Source of the DNA: Thermococcus sp.
GTDB taxonomy: Archaea > Methanobacteriota_B > Thermococci > Thermococcales > Thermococcaceae
Length of the DNA: 64,000 nucleotides
Direction of reading: 5' to 3'
NCBI RefSeq assembly: GCF_015523185.1
Contig: NZ_WAKV01000055.1
Coordinates: 1 to 64,000, forward strand
The notes beneath the pieces are model-generated. The model was not told where the DNA came from. It did not search any database and worked only from the letters and a program-made list of their open reading frames with translations. Both the position numbers and the translations under genes were made by a program. This document shows, one piece after another, positions 1 to 8,527 of this stretch (the first letter of the stretch is position 1; the number at the start of each line of letters is the position of its first letter).

Positions 1-128
1 GGGGCTTTGATTTTGACCTTCAAGCGACCGCGCCACTCATCTATTCCCTCGATTTTGTTTTTCTTGGCCTTTGGGTGGACGTAGATTAACAAGATAGTCC
101 CCTCCTTTGTCTCCCTCAGGAACTCCAT
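1..128 (-). CDS. UPF0235 (DUF167, YggU-like) protein, 3' part cut off by window edge
   Basis: Only the first 42 codons are inside the window, starting from an ATG at 126-128. The translation begins MEFLRETKEGTILLIYVHPK and continues AKKNKIEG. The hydrophobic strand followed by HPKAKKN and a GRLKVKIKAP segment is typical of the small DUF167/YggU family, whose members are about 95-110 residues long and whose function is unknown. A GGAGGG ribosome-binding site lies just upstream, inside the end of the DUF402 gene. One base separates that gene's stop from this ATG, so the two are probably translated from one mRNA. The family call rests on the N-terminal motif alone. Confidence 0.75.
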   Translation of the reverse strand, partial: MEFLRETKEGTILLIYVHPKAKKNKIEGIDEWRGRLKVKIKA

Positions 129-129
129 T

Positions 130-648
130 TCAATCCCTCCATTCATACCTCCAGACGATTTCTGGAGGAAACTCCCCGCGCTTAAGTCTTTCGAGTACCT
201 CCCTCGCGATGCGGTAGGCAAAATCGAGGGTTCTCCTGTCAATCAGGCCGTAATTGAAGGCCATCTCAAGCTCATCCTCGTCAAGAAGAAAGGCTTCACC
301 ATCGGGGAAAACGAAGATATCCAGGAAAAGGTCCAGCATCTCGATTACGTTTCCTCTGCGCTTTGTATATGCCAAAACGTCAATGTAGAGACCCTTAAAG
401 TTTCCTTTCGTGTCGTAGACCTTCAGAATGTCGTAGTTCTTCCCGACGAATGCGAAGTAAAGCATGCCGTAGCCGTTGTCTATAACCTTTATTCCATTCA
501 CCCTAAGAGGGGCAAGCATGCCCTCGAAACGAGACCTGGCAACCACAATGTCCCCTAAGTCATCTATTACCTCGTCGTCCCTCTCCAGAACCCTGTTGGG
601 AACGCGCCTGTAGATGAGGTGGATTTTGGACGGCATTAAAGTTCCCAT
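130..648 (-). CDS. DUF402 domain protein
   Basis: This 172-residue soluble protein has the hallmark DUF402 segment near the C-terminus (FPDGEAFLLDEDELE at about 115-130, then an acidic and aromatic tail). DUF402 proteins are beta-barrel proteins. Some relatives are nucleoside-phosphate phosphatases and others are the C-terminal part of the archaeal FAU-1 type RNA-binding ribonuclease, so a nucleotide or RNA role is possible but not shown. The ATG at 648 has no ribosome-binding site, but a TATA-like CTTTTTAACC (minus strand, about 671-680) lies about 27 nt upstream, which fits a leaderless start. The second ATG, four codons in, is an alternative. The gene is directly followed by the UPF0235 gene. 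Confidence 0.8.
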   Translation of the reverse strand: MGTLMPSKIHLIYRRVPNRVLERDDEVIDDLGDIVVARSRFEGMLAPLRVNGIKVIDNGYGMLYFAFVGKNYDILKVYDTKGNFKGLYIDVLAYTKRRGNVIEMLDLFLDIFVFPDGEAFLLDEDELEMAFNYGLIDRRTLDFAYRIAREVLERLKRGEFPPEIVWRYEWRD

Positions 649-854
649 TTTGGATAGGATATGGGGGGTTAAAAAGCTGGCTAATTTGTTCGTGACACGT
701 TAAACCTTCCAGCACATGATTTTGGCCAGCTTGACCTCACCTTATGTTCCTCCAGGATATTACCCAAGGAAAATGGGGTAGATTTGTACCTTAAATTTAA
801 ATCGTTAGATATTGAACTTAGTGTTGTTTTTGGAGCTCTTATTGAAGTTTCCTG

Positions 855-1314
855 ATGTTTGCTTATGGTCAAGACATCTGGGACACATACGGGCAATTGA
901 GAGTTATCCTTACAAGTGTTTTAATTGGAACGGGCATTATGATGAGTCTCCTGGTAGTTGACAGCTTAAACGAGTTCATAACTGGGATGGATCCAAATCA
1001 GATACTGTCAGAGTGCAAACGTCGAGTGGAAGGCAATTTAGAAAAGGCCTATTCTCTAGCTGCCGAAAGGGCTCATGCCCTTTCGTCAACTTTTTGGTGT
1101 CTTGGATAATCCCTGGCACTATCAACGGAGCGCTCATCTACTATGGGCCCCCTCACTGGTTGACGACTCTCTCAATAGGCGTGTTCTCCCTTTTCAGTTT
1201 CGTGAGTTTTGTGCTCTGGATAATCTCCTATTAAGATACAGGGACTACAGCAAAAAACTACTTATAATTCAGCTGAAGAAAAACGAGAAAGCGAAAATAT
1301 CGATAAAAATCTGA
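855..1314 (+). pseudogene. Degenerate small membrane-protein gene
   Basis: Three overlapping reading-frame pieces continue one another. The first frame (855 to about 1100) holds a hydrophobic segment (VILTSVLIGTGIMMSLLVV) followed by an amphipathic stretch. A second frame (about 1090-1234) holds two more hydrophobic segments (GTINGALIYYG and LSIGVFSLFSFVSFVLWII). A third frame (about 1235-1314) ends in a basic tail (KKLLIIQLKKNEKAK). Two frameshifts would join them into one multi-pass membrane protein of about 150 residues. I do not recognise the family. Placement beside a broken MNT/HEPN pair suggests an eroding accessory region. A set of unrelated chance ORFs cannot be excluded. Confidence 0.4.
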
Positions 1315-1390
1315 ATCTTTCCTTTTCTTTATTGATTTCTCTGTCGAGTTGCCAAGAGCTTTTTTATATTTCCGTGTTGATTTTTGATTG

Positions 1391-1686
1391 ATGACCAAGA
1401 AACTTGAGAAAATTGAGGCCATTCGCAGAAAACATAAGGAAGAGCTTAGAGAACGCTTTGGGTAGTCAATAGCCATATCCTGCTCCTACGCAAGGGGCGA
1501 AGAGACCGAGCTTAGCGACGTGGACATACTAATCGAATTTACAAGACCTGTAGGGTGGGAGATAGTTGACCGCAGGACCACTTGGAAAACCCCTCGGCCT
1601 GCCTGTGGACGTGATCACAAAAAAACGCCGTCATGAGCAGAAAAGAGCTGTGGGAGCACATTAGGGAGAACTTGGTATATGTCTAA
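1391..1686 (+). pseudogene. Broken MNT-type nucleotidyltransferase (antitoxin of a HEPN/MNT pair)
   Basis: From the ATG at 1391 the frame reads MTKKLEKIEAIRRKHKEELR and then hits an in-frame TAG at 1463-1465. Past it the same frame gives SIAISCSYARGEETELSDVD and LIEF. Minimal nucleotidyltransferases have GSYARGE...SDVDILIE at this place, where the GS pair and the two Asp residues form the active site. Here the GS is CS. Further on, GLPVDVITK and then MSRKELWEHIRENLVYV appear in two other frames, ending at a TAA at 1684-1686. The gene therefore has a nonsense codon, an altered catalytic Gly and at least two frameshifts, and cannot make a working protein. The HEPN partner follows at once. Confidence 0.8.
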
Positions 1687-2022
1687 TACGGAATCCCAGC
1701 CTGTTCTTAAATGATATCCTCAAGGCTGTTGGAAGAATTAATGAATACATTGATGGATATGACTTTGGATGGTTCGTGAACGACAGGAAGACGTCGATGA
1801 AGTCCTGAGAAACCTTGAAATCATTGGAGAAGCTGCGAGAAACGTTCCGGACGAAGTTGAGAATAGGCATCCCTCAGTTCCTTATAGGAGAATCGTCTGT
1901 CTTAGAAACTTTGTCATTCATCACTACTTCGGTGTTGACCTTTCAGTTGTTTGGGTTATCGTGAGTCCCCAGCTTGATGAGTTGGAAGAAGAAATCAAAA
2001 AATCATCGAGCGGGAGTGTTAG
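1687..2022 (+). pseudogene. Broken HEPN (DUF86-type) RNase toxin gene
   Basis: One frame gives NPSLFLNDILKAVGRINEYI followed by DGYDFGWFVNDRKT, ending in a stop near 1808. A second frame continues with VDEVLRNLEIIGEAARNVPD and then RNFVIHHYFGVDLSVVWVI. DUF86 HEPN toxins show this order, and the R-x4-H motif (RNFVIH) is their RNase active site. Near the end a run of six A bases at about 1997-2002, where seven would keep frame, shifts the tail, which in the corrected frame ends KIIEREC and a TAG at 2020-2022. Two indels thus break an otherwise recognisable toxin. It converges on glyS with a 4-nt overlap. A weak internal start at 1769 could still produce the HEPN C-terminal half. Confidence 0.8.
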
Positions 2023-3731
2023 CTCCCAAAAATCAGCTCCCTTAGCTTGTCGGGCAGTTCCTCTATGCTAACCCTCACCTGCTCTCTCGTGTCGCGGTCG
2101 CGGATTGTAACGGTATTATCTTCGGGCGTCTGGTTGTCTATTGTCACACAGTAGGGCGTTCCTATCTCGTCGTATCTTAAGTAACGCCTTCCAATCGTGT
2201 CTTTCTCGTCGTAGACGACTATAAAGCCGGCCTTCTGGAGGGTTCTGAAGACGTCGTAGGCTATGCTCTTGAGCGGTTCCTTGGCGACCAGCGGTAAAAC
2301 CGCGACTTCTATCGGCGCCATGTCCTTTTTAAGTTTCAGGTAGGTCCTGTCCTCCTCGATAACCAGCGAGTTCTCAAGGAGCAGGTAGAATGGCCGGTCT
2401 ATTCCGAAACTCGGCTCCAAAACATGCGGAATTATCTTCTCGCCCGTTATCTTCTCCTCAACTTCCCTGATTATAAAGTCGTCCTTCTCGAGTTCGTAGC
2501 CCTCGATTGTAACTTTTCCTTCCTTCTCAAGCTTCTCAACAAGTTCGCGCTTCTCCTCCTCGCTCAGGCTCTTTATCAGCTCATTTATCCTCTTAGCATC
2601 TTTCCTGAGCTTTGGACCAACGCGCTTGAGGTTAAGGTTCACCTCGAGCTTCCTTACTATCTTTGGCTCGTCGTAGTGGATGAGGACCGTTAAATCAGCC
2701 CCGCTCTCGCGCATGTGCCTACTCAAATCGTAATCACCGCGGTTGGCTATGCCCACGCACTCCACCCAGCCGAAGCGCTCGCTGTGTATCTCAGCATCCC
2801 AGGTGTCACGCGAGTAGTGGGCCCTCTCCTCGGGCAACTGCTGTCTAAAGCGTATCTTATCTTCCGGAATGCCGATGTCAAGGAGGGTTCTCTTGACCAT
2901 CACCATGTAGTAGGCGAAGAAGGTGTTCATCACGTAGCCCCTCTTTACTGCCTCCTCCGCGGTTACCTCAATGGTTCCAATGTTCTTGAGCTGGTGTTCA
3001 ATCGGATAGAGCCTCAAAACCTCATCTTTAACCTCATCGAAGTGCGGGTGCTCTGTTTCCTTCGGGTTGAAGAATATCTCTGCTTCCGCCTGCGTAAACT
3101 CCCTGAGGCGAAGCATCCCCTGCCTCGGTGAAATCTCGTTGCGGTAGGCCTTACCAATCTGGAAGACCCCGAAAGGCAGTTTGTTCCTCGCGAAGTGAGC
3201 TAACCTTCTAAAGTTCACGAACATGCCTTGTGCCGTTTCGGGTCTCAGGTAGCCCTTCTGGTCGCCATAGGGACCGATTCTCGTCTCGAACATGAGGTTG
3301 AAGTACCATACATCGCTCAGTTCCCCACCGCACTCCGGACAGCGGATGTCGTGTTCCCGGATGAGATTGGTCAACTCCTCGGCAGAGAGACCCTCTACGT
3401 CCATTCCAAGGGCCTCTTCTATAAGGTGGTCTGCTCTAAAGCGCGCGCCGCACTTCTTACACTCGACCAGCGGGTCAACGAACTTCTCGACGTGACCGCT
3501 CGCTATAAAGACCTTCTCGGGTGTTATGTCGGGGGTTTCAACTTCGAAAAAGCCCTCCCTCTGAAAGGCCTCCCTGATTTTCTGCTCGATTTTCCTCTTT
3601 ATAGTCGCTCCAAGAGGGCCGTAGTCATAGAATCCACGTGAACCGCCGTAGATTTCAAAACTCCCCCAAGCGAAGCCCCTTCGTCTCATCAAATCCTGAA
3701 GAATCTCGTATTTGTCGGGTTTCTCTCCCAT
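2019..3731 (-). CDS. glyS: Glycyl-tRNA synthetase (archaeal/eukaryal alpha2 type)
   Basis: This 570-residue class II aminoacyl-tRNA synthetase charges tRNA-Gly. The N-terminus (RRRGFAWGSFEIYGGSRGFYDYGP) is the typical GlyRS start with class II motif 1 nearby. A zinc-finger-like insert follows (CKKCGARF about residue 92, CPECGGEL about 135), then motif 2 (RPETAQGMFVNF, FRNEISPRQGMLRLREF-like) and motif 3 (EPSFGIDRPFYLLLE). The C-terminal anticodon-binding domain (VAVLPLVAK to the end) completes the protein. The length is normal for archaea. The ATG follows AGGTGGT, and a TATA-like CCTTTTTATG sits about 3762-3775 on the minus strand. It is a single-gene unit convergent with the HEPN pseudogene. 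Confidence 0.97.
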   Translation of the reverse strand: MGEKPDKYEILQDLMRRRGFAWGSFEIYGGSRGFYDYGPLGATIKRKIEQKIREAFQREGFFEVETPDITPEKVFIASGHVEKFVDPLVECKKCGARFRADHLIEEALGMDVEGLSAEELTNLIREHDIRCPECGGELSDVWYFNLMFETRIGPYGDQKGYLRPETAQGMFVNFRRLAHFARNKLPFGVFQIGKAYRNEISPRQGMLRLREFTQAEAEIFFNPKETEHPHFDEVKDEVLRLYPIEHQLKNIGTIEVTAEEAVKRGYVMNTFFAYYMVMVKRTLLDIGIPEDKIRFRQQLPEERAHYSRDTWDAEIHSERFGWVECVGIANRGDYDLSRHMRESGADLTVLIHYDEPKIVRKLEVNLNLKRVGPKLRKDAKRINELIKSLSEEEKRELVEKLEKEGKVTIEGYELEKDDFIIREVEEKITGEKIIPHVLEPSFGIDRPFYLLLENSLVIEEDRTYLKLKKDMAPIEVAVLPLVAKEPLKSIAYDVFRTLQKAGFIVVYDEKDTIGRRYLRYDEIGTPYCVTIDNQTPEDNTVTIRDRDTREQVRVSIEELPDKLRELIFGS

Positions 3732-3839
3732 GCCCTACCACCTGAGAGTTGAGCGGGGAAGTTTCATAAAAAGGTTTTGGGCGTTGGGGATGAATATAAA
3801 GATAAAAATAGCAGAAGAAAGCAGGAAAAAATTTCGACT

Positions 3840-5045
3840 TCATCCAATGGAAATGCGGAACTCAACCCAGTCTTCTCCAGTATAATGCCAGTACCACCTG
3901 GGTTCCCACCAGCTTGGAGGTTTTGCGTAGAGGACACCATAGTGCTCTCTCCACACTTTTGCCCCAACATCCCACTCCCTAAATCTCAGAGTTGCTCCTG
4001 GTTCTATTTGATACGTAGCCATTCCCACGGCTTTATCAGGTGCAATCTTATGTACCCACTTTGCGAGTTCTTGGGAGTAATCGCTCTCATCATAAACTTG
4101 GACGTCTGGAATAGTATAACTCCACGACTGAGATGCACTTACTTGTGCCCCATCATCTCCTACGGAAACACCTATTGAAACTCCAACCGTTGTTGTTCCA
4201 GATGTTGTGGTGGGGGAGTAATCCGAGAGGAAGCAGTTTGGGTTGTAGTAGTTGGCCTTTATCCAAGTGTACATCCTGGCCGTTCTCCAATCAGACCATC
4301 CAAGCTCTTTACCCGGAATAGACTGTTGTCTTACATGCACATCATACCAGTCGTACTGGGATGAGCCATCGTTCATAAGTTTGTAATAGATTGTTCTCAC
4401 GTTTAACCTTCCGTACGGTTTCCAACTGTCTCCTGTTGTGAAATCAAGCTGGCTCTGATAAGACCAGTACGCTCCAGATGAGAGAGGCTCCACTCCAAGC
4501 TTGAAACTCCCGATGTTGGGTTTGATGTTTTTGACTGCCCACTCATACGCTTCCCTAAGGGCATTGGAGACTGAATCGATTGATACAAACTCTCTGCTTT
4601 GGAGTATTCCCTTGTGAGAATAGACTACATACCCATAAACTGTTGCATGGTTAATTTTTCCATTTGGTCCCCGACCAGCTACAAGCTCTGCAAAAAACTG
4701 TCCCTTGAAAGTTCCGTTGATAATACTTGGATTTCCAATTACAATCACTGGAATCCCAGAAAGGATTTCCATTCTAACGAGCTGTTTGAGACTTGGATTG
4801 TTCTCTACGTAAGAGCTCTCAACAATGAGAATATGCGGAGTTCTGATATCTTGGTTGGGATTTACTCTCCTTGTCTTTACAAAGTACTTAGGGATATCGC
4901 TACCAATGTAATAAACAGGAACAGTGTTGTTAATCTTTTCTCCAAGATTTGTGGACTTGATGTTCCCGTTCGTTGGATACGCGGAGACAACAAATAGACT
5001 TCCAACCAAAACACCAAGTATGAACCATACCACTTTCTGTCGCAT
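3840..5045 (-). CDS. Secreted protein of unknown function, AT-rich
   Basis: The 401-residue product starts with a signal peptide (MRQKVVWFILGVLVGSLFVV, then SAYP). Residues 60-170 form an alpha/beta region (HILIVESSYV, IPVIVIGNPSIING). The C-terminal half is rich in Tyr, Trp, Ser and Thr, and includes a strand-like alternating stretch (TTTVGVSIGVSVGDDGAQVS) followed by SWSYTIPDVQVYDESDY. There is no C-terminal anchor, so the protein is probably released or bound to the cell surface. The DNA is visibly more AT-rich than its neighbours, suggesting acquisition. A minus-strand TATA (CACTTAAATACT, about 5089-5100) precedes the start. I do not recognise the family. The general style resembles the secreted protein at 35955-37268, but I see no clear alignment. 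Confidence 0.75.
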   Translation of the reverse strand: MRQKVVWFILGVLVGSLFVVSAYPTNGNIKSTNLGEKINNTVPVYYIGSDIPKYFVKTRRVNPNQDIRTPHILIVESSYVENNPSLKQLVRMEILSGIPVIVIGNPSIINGTFKGQFFAELVAGRGPNGKINHATVYGYVVYSHKGILQSREFVSIDSVSNALREAYEWAVKNIKPNIGSFKLGVEPLSSGAYWSYQSQLDFTTGDSWKPYGRLNVRTIYYKLMNDGSSQYDWYDVHVRQQSIPGKELGWSDWRTARMYTWIKANYYNPNCFLSDYSPTTTSGTTTVGVSIGVSVGDDGAQVSASQSWSYTIPDVQVYDESDYSQELAKWVHKIAPDKAVGMATYQIEPGATLRFREWDVGAKVWREHYGVLYAKPPSWWEPRWYWHYTGEDWVEFRISIG

Positions 5046-5233
5046 TCAACCCCCCAACAGAGTTGTCAAGTAAAATTAGATAACTTGTAGTATTTAAGTG
5101 TTTCGTCACCTCAAAATTAAGGATTCACGAAAGTACTCATTGGATTAAGAAAATTTAGCAAGTCCCCTATCCCGAGTGCAACAACATAGCCAACACTCAA
5201 GAAAGGGTCTTTCCCTGTGTTATTTTGGGGAAA

Positions 5234-5243
5234 GAGTTATAAA
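5234..5243 (+). promoter_or_regulatory. TATA box of the LSm-L37e operon
   Basis: The sequence AGTTATAAAC lies about 55 nt before the LSm ATG, with purine-rich GGGGAAAG directly upstream as a possible BRE. Transcription should begin near 5265, giving a leader of about 30 nt that carries the GGAGGTG ribosome-binding site at 5281-5287. Confidence 0.6.
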
Positions 5244-5294
5244 CCGTTCCCGTCGTTTAGGCTATGAGCTTTGATTGTTTGGAGGTGCGTGAAA

Positions 5295-5525
5295 ATGGCG
5301 GAAAGACCACTTGACGTTATTCACAAGTCCCTTGATAAGGACGTACTCGTGCTCCTTAAGAGGGGTGGCGAGTTCAGGGGCAAGCTTATCGGTTACGACA
5401 TCCACCTGAACGTCGTCCTCGCCGATGCCTCGCTCATGCAGGACGGCGAGGAGGTTAAGAAGTACGGTAAAATCGTCATCAGGGGAGACAACGTTTTGGC
5501 TATCTCTCCGGTCGAGATAGAGTGA
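5295..5525 (+). CDS. LSm (Sm-like) archaeal protein
   Basis: This 76-residue protein has the bipartite Sm fold: Sm1 (RPLDVIHKSLDKDVLVLLKR, GEFRGKLIGYDIHLNVVLADA) and Sm2 (YGKIVIRGDNVLAISP). Archaeal LSm proteins form heptameric rings that bind U-rich RNA and take part in RNA processing and tRNA metabolism. The IRGDNV motif and the conserved Asp and Asn of the HLN loop are the RNA-binding positions. The ATG at 5295 is chosen because GGAGGTG lies just upstream; an earlier in-frame codon at 5271 has no such site. The gene is followed after 18 nt by ribosomal protein L37e, a pairing conserved in euryarchaea. Confidence 0.95.
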   Translation: MAERPLDVIHKSLDKDVLVLLKRGGEFRGKLIGYDIHLNVVLADASLMQDGEEVKKYGKIVIRGDNVLAISPVEIE

Positions 5526-5543
5526 GCTTAGCGGGGTGATACC

Positions 5544-5735
5544 ATGGGAGCTGGAACTGCGCCGAAGGGAAAGCGCAATAGGACTCCAACCCACATCAGG
5601 TGCAGGCGCTGTGGTAGGAGGGCCTTCAACGTCAAGAAGGGCTACTGTGCCGCCTGTGGCTTCGGCAGAAGCAGGAGAATGAGGAAGTACAGCTGGAGCC
5701 ACAAGTGGAAGAAGAAGAGGAACCTCTCCTACTGA
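5544..5735 (+). CDS. rpl37e: 50S ribosomal protein L37e
   Basis: The 63-residue, very basic protein carries a C2C2 zinc ribbon (CRRCGRRAF near residue 20 and [17 protein letters not shown] near 35). This is diagnostic of L37e, a protein of the archaeal and eukaryal large subunit. The ATG follows GGGGTGATACC. It is cotranscribed with LSm. The T-rich stretch after the stop (about 5737-5760, repeated CTTTT blocks) is a likely termination region, as is usual in Thermococcales. Confidence 0.97.
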   Translation: MGAGTAPKGKRNRTPTHIRCRRCGRRAFNVKKGYCAACGFGRSRRMRKYSWSHKWKKKRNLSY

Positions 5736-5844
5736 ACTTCTTTTCTTTTCCGCTTTTGTTCCCTGTTCAGATATTTCTAGAGCCTAATAGACCACAAACC
5801 TTATTAGATGAAATGCTCTTTTACTCGTTCAGAGGGACATCTTA

Positions 5845-7212
5845 ATGGGGCTCAACGAGACCCAGCGGAGGATATGGCAGTTAGCGTGGCCAGCAATCAT
5901 AGCCAACATCTCCCAAACCCTGCTCAACCTAGTGGACACCCTGATGGTCGGCCACGTGAGTTCGCTGGCAATAGCGGCGGTGGGCCTCGGCGGGCAGGTA
6001 AGCTGGTTCATGTTCCCGATAATGATGTCCGTCTCCGTCGGAACGCTGGCCCTTGTTGCTCGCGCCGTCGGCGCAAAGGATTTCAAGAGGGCGGAGCTGG
6101 TCCTCGAACAGAGCCTTTATCTTGCCTTTCTCCTTGGAATCCCAGTTCTGCTCTTTGGATGGTTCCTGGGTGATGACGTTCTCCGCATAATGGGCGCCAA
6201 AGGCGAGCTTCTGAGCCTTGCCTATGCCTACCTTAAGGTTGTTTTCCTCTTCTACCCGGTTCGCTTCGTCGTCTTTACGATTAACTCCGCCCTCAGGGGT
6301 GCGGGCGACACGAAGACGCCGATGAAGGTTGGCATTCTAATGAACGTTTTTAATGCCGTCTTTGACTACCTCCTCATCTACGGAAAGCTGGGCTTTCCAA
6401 AGCTCGGTGCAGTTGGCGCCGCGTGGGCCTCCGGCATCGGTATCACCTCTGCCTTCATCGTTCTGATTGCTTTACTCGTCTCCAACAGGCTTGTACTCAA
6501 GTTTGAACCAAGCTGGCGCTTTGACACCTTGATTGTGGAGAGAATAGTCCGCATCGGCACCCCTACGCTCGTCGAGAGGAGCCTCTTCAGCTTCTACAAC
6601 TTCCTTTACATGAGCATCGTCACGCGCTTCGGAGACGTTGCCCTAGCCGCGCATCAGATAGGCCTCAGGATTGAGAGCATCGCCTACATGCCGGCCTTCG
6701 GTTTCAACGTGGCGACCTCAGCGCTGGTCGGACAGAATCTCGGGGCCAACAGGCCGGATGAAGCGGAGAAGACTGTTTACGAGGCCCTCAAAATGGCTGG
6801 CCTCTTCATGGGCGTGATGGGTGCAATACTGGTCCTCTTCCCCCACTATCTGGTTATGCCCTTCCTAAACCCTAGCGACCCACACTACTCAGAAGTCCTT
6901 CGCCTTGCACAAATCTACCTCATAATAGTCGGAATCAGTGAGGTTCCGCTCGGCTGGGTGTTCGTTCTGAGCGGTGCCTTGAGAGGGGCCGGTGACACCA
7001 AGAGCCCTATGTACGTTACTGCAATAAGCAAGCTCCTCTTCAGGATAATTCCCGCCTATCTACTCGGCTTCGGCTTCTCACTCGGGCCCATAACCTTCAA
7101 GGGTCTTGGCGTTGTAGCGGCTTGGATAGCCATGAGCCTTGAGACCTTCACGAGCGCCCTGATGTACTGGTGGATTTTCAAGAAAGGAAAGTGGAAGTAC
7201 GTGAAGGTATGA
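5845..7212 (+). CDS. MATE family multidrug/cation exporter
   Basis: This 455-residue inner-membrane protein has about 12 hydrophobic segments arranged as two related halves. It begins RRIWQLAWPAIIANISQTLL and VDTLMVGH, the classic MATE N-terminal signature, and repeats the pattern in the second half (RIGTPTLVERSLFSF, AAHQIGLRIESIAYMPAFGF). MATE proteins export cationic organic compounds using a sodium or proton gradient; the substrate here is unknown. The phrase LRGAGDTKTPM occurs once in each half, showing the internal duplication. The gene stands alone downstream of L37e. Confidence 0.93.
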   Translation: MGLNETQRRIWQLAWPAIIANISQTLLNLVDTLMVGHVSSLAIAAVGLGGQVSWFMFPIMMSVSVGTLALVARAVGAKDFKRAELVLEQSLYLAFLLGIPVLLFGWFLGDDVLRIMGAKGELLSLAYAYLKVVFLFYPVRFVVFTINSALRGAGDTKTPMKVGILMNVFNAVFDYLLIYGKLGFPKLGAVGAAWASGIGITSAFIVLIALLVSNRLVLKFEPSWRFDTLIVERIVRIGTPTLVERSLFSFYNFLYMSIVTRFGDVALAAHQIGLRIESIAYMPAFGFNVATSALVGQNLGANRPDEAEKTVYEALKMAGLFMGVMGAILVLFPHYLVMPFLNPSDPHYSEVLRLAQIYLIIVGISEVPLGWVFVLSGALRGAGDTKSPMYVTAISKLLFRIIPAYLLGFGFSLGPITFKGLGVVAAWIAMSLETFTSALMYWWIFKKGKWKYVKV

Positions 7213-7429
7213 CAAAACCGTTTGTACCTACGTTTTTGGCCTTCCCCCAAGCGTTATTCTCTTGGAGCAGAACTGATTACCCGTGGGAGGTGGGAGAAAT
7301 AGCAGTTGGGCATGCCATACCAATTTACGAGGCATTCTACTAGTTAGGCCCCCAAGTACTGGAACTCGCCATGGGTGATGAGAAACAGGGAAAAATAGCC
7401 GAAAGGCTTGGTATCAGCGTTGTTCACCT
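7213..7429. other. Intergenic stretch with a possible gene remnant
   Basis: A plus-strand frame from about 7289 reads VGEIAVGHAIPIYEAFY, stop, and then LELAMGDEKQGKIAERLGIS up to a TAA at about 7432. The last part resembles the first two helices of a helix-turn-helix (KIAERLGIS). With an in-frame TAG in the middle it could be the end of a decayed gene, but it is short and may be coincidence. I see no RNA gene or repeat here. Confidence 0.25.
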
Positions 7430-8527
7430 CTAAAGCGCCGAGACGTGGAAGACAGCCTCCATAAGCCTGCCGAAGAGGTAGCTCAGGAACGCCGCGCCGA
7501 GACCTGTGGCTACCATCTCCGCGACCTTCTTCCTTACCGAGATTCCCGAGAGGAGCGAAATTAGAGTAGCTACTATGGCAAGTGCCGAACCGGCCAGCAG
7601 AACCGAAAATGCAAGGGCAGTCAGAGAATTCGAGGCCAGGAAATAAGGCGTTACGGGGAAGACCACGCCGAGTAGATATGAGAGCCCCGTGTAGAGGGAC
7701 GCGCGAACCTCATTTTCTTCAGTCTCCGGGAGAAGGAGCCTCTTAACGGTCTCGGGATTGGTCTTGAGCTTCTCTGCTATCTCTTCGGCTATTTCCTCTG
7801 GCAGTCCACCCTCGGTGAGCTTTTCCTTGAGTTCTTCAACCGTTTTTTCGGGGGAAACCTTGAAGAGGACTTCCATCCTCGAGCGAATCGATTCCTTAAC
7901 CTGTCTCTGGGAACGGACGGAAATGAAGGTTCCAATCGCCATTGAGAGCGCCCCGGCAACGCCGACGACCAGACCACTAACACCGACGATTTGGGGGTTG
8001 TTCGGATACACGGCAGAGAGGCCAGTAACAGCGCCCAGAAGTTCAACCAGTCCGTCGTTCATTCCAAGGACGAGGTCCCTGATGTTCTCGACGTGGAAGG
8101 CCTTCTCCTCCTCGCGGAAGAACTTCTCGTGCTCTATCTCATCTAATGTTATCTTCCTGAGCGTCTCCCTCTCCTCGTCGCTTAGCTCCGTTGAGTATTC
8201 CGTCAGAAACCTGAAGTACTTCTCTATCGCGCTGTTCTCGCCCATCTCAAGGAGTGACGCCACCGAACCGGGTCCAAGGATTTTTCTGAGGAGTTTAACG
8301 CCCCAGAGTGTGAGTCTGCTTATCTTTGGCTTTGGAGGTTCCTCGTTCCTTTTCTCTAGGAAAGACTTCCAGAACTCGGCGTGCCATGCCTCTAGCTCTG
8401 CAAGTCTCTCGAACTCCTTCCTTATTTTCTCGTTTCTCTCCCATTCGGCGAGCTTTTTATAGAGCATAGCATCGGCCCACTCGTCCAAATAAAAGCGTTT
8501 CGCTAGTTTAATCGCCTCTGAGGACAT
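7430..8527 (-). CDS. Ferritin-like/rubrerythrin domain fused to VIT1/CCC1 iron-manganese transporter
   Basis: The 365-residue protein has two parts. Residues 1-140 form a four-helix rubrerythrin-like domain with two carboxylate/histidine pairs typical of di-iron sites ([10 protein letters not shown] about 45, DEIEHEKFF about 130). Residues 150-365 are a VIT1-type transporter with about five membrane helices; the first carries the family motif [19 protein letters not shown]1 proteins move Fe2+ or Mn2+ out of the cytoplasm. The attached ferritin-like domain probably binds or oxidises iron before export, as in bacterial MbfA. It overlaps the end of trm1 by 20 nt on the same strand, with a GAGGTGGT ribosome-binding site. 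Confidence 0.9.
   Translation of the reverse strand: MSSEAIKLAKRFYLDEWADAMLYKKLAEWERNEKIRKEFERLAELEAWHAEFWKSFLEKRNEEPPKPKISRLTLWGVKLLRKILGPGSVASLLEMGENSAIEKYFRFLTEYSTELSDEERETLRKITLDEIEHEKFFREEEKAFHVENIRDLVLGMNDGLVELLGAVTGLSAVYPNNPQIVGVSGLVVGVAGALSMAIGTFISVRSQRQVKESIRSRMEVLFKVSPEKTVEELKEKLTEGGLPEEIAEEIAEKLKTNPETVKRLLLPETEENEVRASLYTGLSYLLGVVFPVTPYFLASNSLTALAFSVLLAGSALAIVATLISLLSGISVRKKVAEMVATGLGAAFLSYLFGRLMEAVFHVSAL

Noticed and set aside
7370-7430. Possible C/D-box small RNA (GTGATGA near 7376)
   Set aside because: A C-box-like sequence is present, but I find no matching D/D' CTGA boxes at proper spacing.
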